Part shown: piece by piece, positions 54,633 to 64,000 of the stretch
How the letters are laid out: every line of letters starts with the position of its first letter
How positions within the stretch are numbered: the first letter of the stretch is position 1
NCBI GenBank assembly: GCA_033980235.1
Contig: CM067065.1
Span: 24,875,337-24,939,336, forward strand
Source: Diadema setosum
Lineage: Eukaryota; Echinodermata; Echinoidea; Diadematoida; Diadematidae
Direction: 5' to 3'
Length of the DNA: 64,000 bases
Translations under genes and position numbers: made by a program
The notes under the pieces: generated by a model
The model's database searches: none
Told to the model about the DNA's origin: nothing
Seen by the model: the letters and a program-made list of their open reading frames with translations, nothing else

Positions 54633-55897
54633 GCGTCGGGTGAGTACGCACCCCCCCCAAAAAAAAATTCTGAAAGGTCCACTTTTTCATAATAACGGTT
54701 TTTAGCAATTCTCAAGATAACAATCCAAATAAATATAAAGACATATTATTATGCTACGTAAATGTGGAAGAGTACGTTTAACAATGTTAAAAATAATTGT
54801 ACGAAACCCTTTTGTTGTATGAACCATCGGATCGTCCCCATGCACACAAACACAAATGTTATGTATCAATTTGTGCGAGCTATTATTATATTGGCACTGC
54901 ATGCCATGGCCCTTGGCGCGTGTGACCGGTGGTTTTTTTTTTTTTTTTTTTTTTCCACTGGCCGCCCGAGTACGTGCGATTCGTGGATGACATTGAGGTT
55001 GACACTTGCATTTTTTCACAGGAACAGAGGTAAGTGGATGAAAATCTAATAGCCTCAAGTTTACGTATAATGTTTTTATTATGATAAAAATTAAAGAAAT
55101 TTCCTCGAAATCATAACTATAATCGAAAACCTGAGACATTTTATATCTACGTCTCACAAAGATATAGTACATGTATATAAGTACATGTTGGCATGATAAT
55201 GCCTGGGGATAGATTATTATGTCAACTATTTTCCATTATGAATGCATGCTCCAATCAAATTGTGAAAAGGTGGTCATGAATTAGCATTTCTTACGAACGA
55301 TCAGGAGAGACAAAATGAGTCGGATTGGATTACAATTCTCACTTACAGCTTTGTAGAAGTCTGAGTCAACAGTATCACACAGTACTTCAAGACGTATTCC
55401 TAATAGTACAAACGATTTCTTGAGCCTGCACCGTTTCAGGCTCTGTTCTGGATACAGCGGTAGAAACTCATTCTTTTCTTTTTTTTTTTTATTTTATCAT
55501 TATTTACTAATCTCTTTTCTAACTTACAGGTAGCGGATTTCTTTGCAGGCCAAATTCGGAAATGTAGTGTTGATTATTACTTATACATTTTCTCATGTTG
55601 TGACAGTTCTATTGGTTCTCATTTTAAAGTGAGCCAAAACGTAAAAAAATTTTCACTTATAATTTCCAAAGAGTATTATGCAGGCACGCAAACTCATTTT
55701 AGTTGTATTTCATTTAAATATAATGGGTAAGAGGGTATATGAGAGAGAATGGAAAGTGCTGAGCTATGAAGTAAAATGGTAAAGTAAAAAGTTTGTCAGA
55801 TAGTATTATAAAAGAAACTCATTCTTTTTTGTTTGTTTATTTTATCATTATTTACTTATCTCTCTTCTAACTTAAAGGTAGTGGATCTCTTTGCAGC

Positions 55898-57637
55898 CAG
55901 TGGCGTATCTAGGGCGGGGGGGGGGGGGGGGGGGCAAGGGGGGCACGTGCCCCGGGCGCCACTCCTTGGGGGCGCAAAAAAACGAGAAAAAAAAACGAAG
56001 AAGAAGAAAAAAAACAAAGAAGAAGAAGAAAAAAAGAAAAGAAAAAGAAGAAGAAGAAGGAAAAAAAAAAAAAAAAAACTCGCCCGGAAGGGGGAGGGAG
56101 AATGGTAAGGGGGGGGGGGGGGGCAGAAAACCAAATCAAGCAAGATAAAAACAAAACATGATGATGACGCGGACAAAACGACAATGTTTATTGTGTTCAC
56201 ACAAACATTCTATGTTCTGTGAGCTGAAATACAAAAATTTTCGGCTCGCTCGCTGCGCTCGCTCGCCAAAATTTGTATAAAAAAGAAGGTAAGAACAAAA
56301 CGTGATGATGACAAAATGGCAGTGTCTATTGTGTTCACATGATGTCATTTTATATTTAGCAGGCAAAATGTTTCACGGAGCAGCGGCTGCAATTTCATTC
56401 CTTCTGAAGCGATCGCCCATTGGATCAAAAGAGGGCGTCAACGGTTTCGAACATACGGGGGGGGGGGGCGCAAAAAAAACCCAATAACAAATCAAACAAG
56501 ATAAGAACAAAACGTGATGATGACGCGGAAATATACAAATTTCGGCTCACTCGCTCGTACTAATTTAGAGTATTTTTTCAAGTCCTCAGTTTGTTGGTAT
56601 AAATCGTTATCTATAAGGCCGTCACTATATTTTGATTAGAATTGTAAGATTTAATAAGCAAAAAATGACAAGAGTTTCATGATTTGTAAGCTGAAATACA
56701 AAAATTTTCTGCTCGCTCGCTGCGCTCGCTCGCCAAAATTTGTATAAAGAAAGAGAAGAAGATAAGAACAAAACGTGACGATGACGCGGACAAAATGATA
56801 ATGTCTATTGTGTTCACTCATGTCATTTTATATTTAGCAGGAAAAATGTTTCACGGAGCAGCGACTGCAATTTCATTCGTTCTGAAGCGATCGCCGATTG
56901 GATCAAAAGAGGACGCCAACGGTTTCGAACATACGGGGAAGGGGGGCGCAAGAAAAAAATCAAAAAAGATAAGAAAAAAACGTAATGATGACGCAGAAAT
57001 ATACAAATTTCGGCTCACTCGCTTGTACTAATTTAGAGTATTTTTTCAAGTCCTCAGTTTGTTGGTATAAATCGTTATCTATAAGGTCGTCACTATAATT
57101 GTGAGATTTAATAAGCAAAAAATGACAAGAATTCCATGTTTTGTAAGCTGAAATACAAAAATTTTTGGCTCGCTCGCTGCGCTCGCTCGCCAAAATTTAT
57201 ATAAAAAAAATATAAGAACAATACGTGATTATGACGAGGACATTTACAAATTTCAGCACAATCGAGCGCACTAATTTAGAGTATTTTTTTAAGTCCTCAG
57301 TTCTTTTGGTATAAATCGATATCTATAAGGCTGTCACTATATCTTGATTAGAATTGTAAGATTTGGTAAGCAAAAAATGACAAAAATTCCATGTTTTGTA
57401 AGCTGAAATACAAAAATTTTCGGCTCGCTCGCTGCGCTCGCTCGCCAAAATCTATCAAAATTCATTACATTTAAATCACCCTCAAAAAGATCCCTTCTAA
57501 GTGCTTGAAAAAGCATCATGCGGACTTTGTTTAAAGTCCCTACCGGGATGGGGTAGGGGATGAACACTTTTTTTCAGAAATTAGGGACGCAATTTTCGTG
57601 CTTGCCCCGGGCGCCGTTTTCCCTAGATACGCCACTG
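55898..57637. mobile_element. Non-autonomous hAT element with 8-bp target duplication
   Basis: The termini CAGTGGCGTATCTAGGG (55898) and CCCTAGATACGCCACTG (ending 57637) are perfect inverted repeats. TTTGCAGC at 55890-55897 and 57638-57645 is an 8-bp target-site duplication, the hAT hallmark. The related text at 55541 (TTCTTTGCAGGCCAAATTCG) shows the empty site. Inside, a segment of about 460 bp is tandemly repeated: CTCGCTGCGCTCGCTCGCC occurs at about 56245, 56714, 57172 and 57425, and TTTCACGGAGCAGCG at 56370 and 56850. Long G runs and A/G-rich sequence make spurious lysine-rich frames. No transposase. Confidence 0.88.
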
Positions 57638-58421
57638 TTTGCAGCCCAAATTCGAAAATGCCCAGAGACAGCTAGTAACCAAATAACCTACTATAATTTA
57701 ATAGATAAGAAATAACCATTCCAGTATGTATCTTAGTGTGCACAGTAAGACAGATCAAATCAAATAGGAAAACATCTGAGCACTAAGCCTGAGGTCTGAA
57801 TTTGCACTCAACTTCTTCCAATGGCTAACGGATGTTTAATTTTTGAATTTCACTGACCTCCAAATTTCACAAAGAAAACCTTCTTAGCATGATGATTATG
57901 GTTAATATGACATTTGACTGATATTGGAGATGTTTGCGAATCGGATCTACTACCTTTAATATTATTAATCTAGAATGATTATTTGAAAGTTCGGAAATGC
58001 TGGAAATATCCTACCACAAGGAGGCAAAATATAAATGGTTCACATTTACAATTCATTTTGTTTTAAAAATTTTCTTATTTATTTTCGTTTTTGACAAACT
58101 CGCATACCAGGCTTCAGGCCTGCTAACGCGGGTATACAATAGAAAAAATAAAAGTTAAAACAACACCAGGAAAATCACTATTCTCAATTTTGCGGCGCGC
58201 TACGCGCGCAGAGTCTCGAACACAATTAAACTTTGCAACTTCCTGGCAAAATGAGTTTTTACTATTTCCTAGATGAAATACCGTAACGCGATTGCATGCA
58301 ACAGACAAAAATACAAATTTCCTCGAGACTTTAAAACGTCATTAAAACAGTCAAAATTCACAATTTGCGGCGCGCTTCCCGCGCAAATTCTTATACAACT
58401 TTTGTAGTTCGGTCGTCCAAA

Positions 58422-58427
<6 letters not shown>

Positions 58428-58463
<36 letters not shown>

Positions 58464-58484
58464 GTGTGTGTGTGTGTGTGTGTG
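58428..58484. repeat. (TA)n then (TG)n microsatellite
   Basis: Pure TA run followed by a TG run near the right end of the outer hAT-like element. Confidence 0.95.
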
Positions 58485-58566
58485 TGATCATTGCTATTGG
58501 TACCGAAGGTCCGTTTTTTTAGTGACCGCACCCCCCCCCCCTTGAAAAATCCTGTCTACGGGCCTG

Positions 58567-61500
58567 CAATCATTACTAAAACTCTACGTTAGAGCTTAAA
58601 AAGAAACTGCTGTAGATCCCAGAGCTGCATTGTAACAAACTGCCATTATGGCTTGCAAGGCTGGTAAGAAGGACCTCCAGAATACGATCAACCTTAGTTC
58701 CCCATGTAAGGGCAGAGAAGGGGGGGGGGGGGGTCTATAGCGAGGATGCGGGTTGCGAGGGGCGGATAGTAGTTGCGGCAGGGTCAAGAATTGCTGCGCG
58801 CTGGTGGGGCGGGGGACCTCTAGACTAGGACATGCAAAGGGTAGCTAAACCTCAACCTTGGTCCCCTTTTTAGGTCGCAGAAGGCAGGAAATGTTGTCAT
58901 TGCGAGCCTGCTGGTAGCGAGGCAGAAACATGTCGCTATAGGGTCACGACTTGATGCTCCGATGGCATGACAAGGACGGGCTGAAATAATGCTTACTAGC
59001 GAGATGAAATTAAGCAAGGATCTTTACAGTAAGCAGTGTACAACACGCACTATCAGTAGACTTGACCAATGCACTCTGAGAAGGTGACAGGAAGCCGAAA
59101 GGGTCTCCTAGACAAAACGAACTTTGTAGTCGTAATGGAGCAGAGGAGAAGCTTCTACAAAGCTAAAATTCCACAGAATGCTTGAAGTGAAGGGTCTCTC
59201 ACAGCTGTGAGCACAACAACACCTAGGATCTTACTACTCTATTAATCACTACAGCCAATAGTGCAGTAAATCAAATACCGGATATCGTTGGCTGAGAAAA
59301 TAAAAATAAAAGAACACCTGTGTGAAATGTCAAAGCTGTCTTACAGCTGGAAGGACAGATTCGCTCCTGACATGTGACAAACCTGCTAAGATGATGAGAT
59401 AAGAAGGTACAAGCACATAGGCATATACGGACGTTGACAGAAAGTTGCCAGCTGAAAGCACAGGCAGGGGGCCGATAAGGAGTCTCAAACCAAAGTTGCT
59501 GAGTAGGAAAGGCCGATTGAAACGTATGAAATTTGAATGAAACAAAGGTTGCGTTATTGTGCTCCTCAGAACTACATAGAATGGGATTGAACAGGGAGGT
59601 GGGCTGTTAATTACCCCTATAACAAGAAGGGAGAGAAGACCAAAGACAAACCCAAACTGATTGTGGTGACATGATCAATATTCAGAAGGAAACAACAAAA
59701 TAAAGGAGACACTAGCGGGACCAAGAGGGGTAGCTGTACGCAAGGGTAGGGCAGGATTTCATATGAACTGACGTAGGATGAGAGAAAGAAAGAGACTCAA
59801 CTTTGAGAGACTGCCCGAGAGTCTAGTCATTACACGCCACCTGCGTTCCTCCGATGCAGGGGTTTCTCCCTGTGCACTGCTTCGAGGAACTGCACCGCGA
59901 ACGAAACAACTGACCGAGCGCAGCCCTAGACAGAGGATGAAAAGAGTCATCTTAATGCCCAGATGCAGGTAAGTAGCCACCATGCGGTCCTCCTGTGCAG
60001 CAGTAGCTTGCCTGGGTGGCGCAGGAATTGACAGGGGACAATTCAAACACTGCTAATCTTAGAGCATGTTTCAATGCCCTATAGACAAGGTGCAAGCTCT
60101 CCGCAGTTGAGCTGTATAAGCCAGTTTGCAGTTCCACATTCTTGAGCACGATACACCATATTGGAGGTAGTGCCACTGAAAGTCGATTAGATCCAGCTTG
60201 GATTCAAGTAGATCTAGGTGGGTCTGAGAACTTGGGTTTTAAATGATATCCCTTTTGATCATTTGAGAACCAAAAGATAAATCCATAGACCTACCCGAAG
60301 AACCTAGACAAATACATCTACCCAAAAGCAGATAATTGTCGTCTTTATTTGCTTATTTATTTGATAACCATTAGAGTGTATGTCATTGATTGCTAACCAG
60401 GCTGAGATTTTCTTTCATTAATTTCTATGATAAGAACGGCAAAGGGTATATCCAAAGGCGTACTAAAAGTAACGACAAACTTTTGAAATATGTTTGCCAC
60501 TCTTCGAAAGTCCGGGCTGCTCCACGGCAGTTACAAAAGCCACCTAAATGCATAAAAACACTGGAGCAGTGGAAGTTTGTTACTGATAGCCTACCAGAAC
60601 CAGCCTGAAAAGAGGTAGAGGATTTGAGTGCTAGAATTTGTTTGTTTGTTTGTGTCATTGTGTTTTTCATAAAGAGCAAGCCAAATACAGGGAGCAAAGG
60701 TCTACAGGAAGTGAACAATTTTATTTTCAAAATCAATTATAAACTTGCAGCTGTTGCAACAGCCACCTGAAAACACAAATGTAAAAATTCCAACAGGACT
60801 AAGTAGGAGCCACAGTACGAAACACTAGAATTGCCAATTTATGACGTGAATTACTACCTAAACTTCCTGAGTACGGGACTCAAAAATAAGTCTCAGGATT
60901 ATCGCTGGAGGCTAGAAGATTAAAAGAAAAGAAAAATCTCTCTTGAACAACCGCGATAGGGGCTTGAAAGAGGTGAAAGCACCAAGTATTTAAGAGCTCT
61001 CAAGAACATGAGTCAGAGAGGAACAGTCATAGAAGGAGAGAGGAAGCAATTACTGCAATATTTATATGACAGCTTTTACAGGGCTAAAGTCGGTGGGGTC
61101 TGGGTTTATGTAAGACGAGACACTGGGGCCTTCTTCGCTTCACATTCTTCATTTCATGAGACTGAGGGCAGCAATAAAGATTGATTCAATATAAAGGCAT
61201 AGGAAAGAGTTTGCCATGAGGCAAATTTGAATTCTAATTTCAAATTAGGGAACAAATAAGGAAAACAATATTAGGTTCCTGAATGTGTCTGATGAATTTT
61301 TTGAAATAAAAAAGTGTTCATTTAATTACTTTTGTAACTTTACTCCCTATATCAATTGCGGTTTTATTTTTTCAGTTAATTTTCCACCCTGTCTTTGTTT
61401 GACGCCATAAAGATATAAAGAGAACGAAGTAAAGAAAGGAATAGATATAGGAGTACACGAAAGAAAAAGAAACAGCTTGTTGATACCATCGTTGTTGTTA

Positions 61501-61604
61501 TTCTCATCTTCTGTTTTTTATTCTGCTTAGATTTTGTGTGTAAGAAAATGCGCGTGCGTGTGTGTGCTTGATTCAGATTTTCAATTTCATCTTAATGATC
61601 TTAC
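58567..61604. other. Intron of gene B, partly GC-richer, content unknown
   Basis: 58600-60100 is GC-richer than its surroundings, with short frames on both strands and a G run at 58719-58731. A word shared with the gene A intron (GGGTAGCTAAACCTC, 58837) suggests common descent with 25600-26800. A frame at 60390-60608 (KPPKCIKTLEQWKFVTDSLP) is not recognised. Duplicated block 2 starts at 61104. Confidence 0.45.
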
Positions 61605-62678
61605 CCAGCAGTGCACCGCACGAGGGGCTTCCGAGTCCCATTGAGACGAATGCGAACGCCAAGGCATTCTGGTAGCGAGATGCCTCCACGGTCTCCTTTA
61701 CCAATATTGAAATCGCAGTAAATTGAGCATGCGTCATGATTCCAGAGACAAACGAGAGGATGGCGACGAACCAGAAAGTCTTGGCGATGTAGTTTAGAAA
61801 GAGAGAGGAAGCTGCGAGAATACAAGTAAGCAAGTACACCTTGTGGACGCCCAATCTGTTCTTGTGCACCGCGATGAATCCAATCACCATGCCACCCAAA
61901 GCTTCACCGACGCCCTCAACGATGGATATGTAAACTACATAATCGGCGAGTCCCTTCGCAATGGCATTAGGAATGAGGAATAGCAATATTCCGTCGTCGG
62001 TCATGGAAAAGAGGAAAATTGCGACACAAACGACAACAAAGGCGGGGTAATCCTTAAACAGCTGCAGGTCGAAATATTGGACAATACCTCGGCAACAAGA
62101 ACAAAAGCGCGAATACCTCTTCTTAGTCGTCGGAAATGCAACAGTGTTCCTATCGGGTGCATTTATGTTTGTGTCTTGACACTCCGAGGTATCTGTATCT
62201 TCGAGTGGGCCCTTTGACCTAGAAACAAGGGTTTGTATTGGTAATTCTCTGGACTCATGGGCCTCATCCTGTTCGCCGTCTGGTGTGTACGCCAAGTTGC
62301 AATTGCCGGACGAATTCGTACTCCCTTCCCGGGTCTGACCCACGACTCTTACATTTTTAAAGTGCTTGACGTCCGATTGGGACTCGACATCACTTTTACC
62401 ATGGCTGCTCCTCTCGGACGAGGTGTCAGAAGGAATGTTCTCCGACGGCTGCTGCAAGAGGGCGCCAACTGCTATGGAATGGGAATTTATGGCTCCCAGA
62501 AGGAAGAGGGCACCCCTCCAGCCCAGGGATTGGTAGAGAGTCTCGAAGAGGATCGGGACAAATACGAGTCCAAGCGGTGCTCCCAGGAGGGCGATGCTTG
62601 AAGCAACATCGAACATGTCAGGAAAGTAGACAGCAGGGGCCGATGCGGAAATCAGAGCAACTGTGCTGTATCCAACAC
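61605..62678 (-). CDS. MCT-like MFS transporter B, large central exon
   Basis: The acceptor TTAACAG precedes 62678 and the donor GTAAGA follows 61605. It is 1074 nt, phase 1 at both ends. The frame opens VGYSTVALISASAPAVYFPD and continues through TM5, TM6 (WRGALFLLGAINSHSIAVGA), a polar loop, and TM7-TM11 to GSPSCGALLG. It is 42 nt shorter than in gene A because about 16 residues before KRYSRFC are missing and two are added after SENIPSD. TM8 reads SIVEGVGEALGG, again without the Asp and Arg of proton-coupled MCTs. The frame is open throughout. The first exons should lie beyond the right edge of the window. Substrate unknown; plasma-membrane location is assumed from the family. Confidence 0.92.
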
Positions 62679-62821
62679 CTGTTAAGAAATGAGGGCATAG
62701 GACGAGAAGTTTGTGGGCTCTGATACAATAATAAAATATGATTGTCATGTGGACACCCATTGCACCATATTGAAAAACGAAGGAACGATTTGGATCCGCC
62801 GTTTCTTTTCTCGTAAACAAT

Positions 62822-63297
62822 TGAAGACCTGAATATAAGAACGATCAAAGTCCAATGTTTGGCCAAATTCAGTTTTGACATCGGAATTGTAGCCTACGCA
62901 TGCACTCATCTTGTGTGTAATTGATAAATCCTAATTACCACCGGAAGTGCCTGAAATGAATGATTGAAATGTTATATGAATGTAAGAATGAAGGACTGGA
63001 GTCATTCTTACATTCATATTATAGCACACTCATCCTTCTCTCATAGCAGAATATCATGTATAGGATTCAAAGAACAACCCAAGTCCTTCACACAAAATGG
63101 CCTATCCACAATTAATGTAAATGTTAATTGTCATAATGATATAATATGTTCTAATTTGTATACACAATGTTGCCTTCCAATCACAGTTAAATAGAATATT
63201 ATTGGACAAATAAAAAAGATATGATTTTTTTTTCTAAGTTTACTCGAAATGGTCTTCCATGGACTTGGGTCGTTCTTAAGATATTATTCAGATACTC
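62822..63297. mobile_element. MITE with CCCAAGTCC ends, copy 2
   Basis: AGACCTGAATATAAGAACG at the left and GGACTTGGGTCGTTCTTA near the right match the copy at 50139-50625. The flanks AACAATTG and CTCAATAGGCC join to the uninterrupted AACAATTAGGCC of copy A (near 28660), so a CAAT or AATT duplication at the target is likely. It lies just upstream (minus strand) of the large exon of gene B. Confidence 0.78.
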
Positions 63298-63742
63298 AAT
63301 AGGCCAAAGCTGATGGAATCGAGTATTTTCTTACAATAGTGCCAATATCTAAACTGTGAGAAACAAAACAACAAATAAAAAACAAAACAGCAACAATATG
63401 ACAATGCCCACGACGAAGATCTAAGGCACGTCATTTCAAGAATCCATTATGTCCATTTACTGCTAAATGCTGCATATCAAAATGATCTGAAAGTATGCTC
63501 AATGCACCCTTCTACCTTTGATTTTTATGTGTACATTATTCTTACATGAAGTTCAAATAATGCGGTCAAAAGGGGCCTGAAGTTTCGATCCTGACAGAAT
63601 CTTCGTCAGCGGCAAAAATTCTTTCTTTGCACTTTTTTCCAATAAATTGCAGGTTGTTGTCGTTTTTTTTTTTTACTCTTTTATTCCCGTTTGATTGCTT
63701 CCTTTGTCAGAGTTTCGTTTATACAGCCCTTTTCCACCTACA

Positions 63743-63997
63743 TATGAAGGGTTTGTTTGCAAAAACCGATAAGTCCATTTTTGAAGATTTTGAAGTACGA
63801 TCTCTGTCAAAAAGTACAAAATAATACCTTTTAAATTATATATTGGTCACTACATATAAAAGTATATTTTTGAAGTTATGGTCAAAAGAAGCAAAAATTT
63901 TCTTATTATTCTCTTTATTTTTCTTGAACTTTAATCGCAAATATCTCCATTTGGCAAATATGGACTTATCGGTTTTTGCAAACAAACTCTTCATATA
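63743..63997. mobile_element. MITE with TATGAAGRGTTTGTT ends, copy 2
   Basis: TATGAAGGGTTTGTTTGCAA at the left and CAAACAAACTCTTCATATA at the right are complete inverted ends, with TA outside each. The interior is the reverse complement of 24441-24687. It begins exactly where the match to copy A (TTTTCCACCTACA, 29103-29115) breaks off. Confidence 0.8.
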
Positions 63998-64000
63998 CAG

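Larger units (their letters stand above)
54588..58566. mobile_element. hAT-like element, outer, 5-bp target repeat
   Basis: CAGGCCCGTAGCC at 54588 and its inverse GTCTACGGGCCTG ending at 58566 are the termini, each followed inward by a long G or C run and a TGCG-type word. CAATC lies directly outside both ends. The interior contains a 349-bp tandem duplication (TTTATCATTATTTACT words near 55490 and 55840), short GGCGCGC patches and the nested hAT at 55898-57637. No transposase frame is visible. Its size may include later insertions. Confidence 0.6.
61104..63742. repeat. Segmental duplication, block 2, copy B
   Basis: Direct-orientation partner of 26803-29115. It contains the large exon of gene B and carries a MITE (62822-63297) within AACAATTAGGCC-type sequence that is uninterrupted in copy A near 28660. 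The next MITE begins at 63743, where copy A simply continues. Confidence 0.88.

Noticed and set aside
55833..56200. Lysine/arginine-rich and proline/phenylalanine-rich frames on both strands
   Set aside because: They are translations of G runs and A/G-rich low-complexity DNA inside a hAT element.
59759..60046. 95-codon minus-strand frame with a hydrophobic stretch, considered as a secreted peptide gene
   Set aside because: An overlapping plus-strand frame of equal quality exists, no splice signals or family motif are present, and the region is GC-rich, which lengthens random frames.
62679..62820. N-terminal extension of the large transporter B frame (start at 62820)
   Set aside because: It is the duplicated intron sequence, and the conserved protein begins at the acceptor at 62678.

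Overview
This window is eukaryotic, intron-rich, AT-rich and very repeat-dense. CR1-like non-LTR retrotransposon pieces, PIF/Harbinger and hAT-type elements, many palindromic MITE-like elements, the frequent AGGCCTA word and the gene families present all fit a marine invertebrate deuterostome. An echinoderm, perhaps a sea urchin, is most likely, but this is inference and no marker gene fixes it. Less than 4 kb is convincingly protein-coding.

Genes. (1) At the left edge on the plus strand lie the last two coding exons (574-829, 3920-4170) of a secreted-type fibrinogen-related (FReD) protein; its 5' exons lie outside the window. (2) On the minus strand is a multi-exon MFS transporter of the monocarboxylate-transporter-like (SLC16-type) family, gene A: exons 32302-32057, 31691-31551, 28531-27416 and 24199-24042, every junction phase 1. 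(3) Its tandem paralogue, gene B, has the large central exon 62678-61605 and the last exon 53257-53097; its first exons should lie beyond 64000. Both copies keep open frames and matching splice sites, but both lack the TM8 Asp/Arg pair that drives proton-coupled transport in classical MCTs.

Layout. 0-4.5 kb: FReD gene, with a 1.5 kb foldback element and a 0.3 kb MITE in its intron. 4.5-8.2 kb: no gene. 8.2-12.4 kb: a degenerate minisatellite of about 70 bp split by a 2.5 kb terminal-inverted-repeat element. 12.4-13 kb: LINE 3' end. 13.4-17.7 kb: a large palindromic mosaic carrying a 2.3 kb insert with CRE palindromes and a 564-bp tandem duplication. 17.7-24 kb: MITEs and the left part of the duplicated locus. 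24-32.4 kb: transporter gene A. 33.3-34.7 kb: nested TIR elements. 35-42 kb: PIF/Harbinger-derived elements, including three in a row, each broken by a different insertion. 42.5-49.1 kb: further TIR elements, LINE fragments and a periodic repeat with RFX X-box-like sites. 49.5-63.7 kb: the second copy of the transporter locus, with a nested hAT pair at 54.6-58.6 kb.

The transporter locus is a direct segmental duplication (20.3-24.2 and 26.8-29.1 kb against 49.5-53.3 and 61.1-63.7 kb). Because one copy often keeps the empty site where the other carries an element, several MITE insertions can be defined by reading alone. All alignments were made by eye, and boundaries are good to a few bases only where target-site duplications or splice sites are stated.
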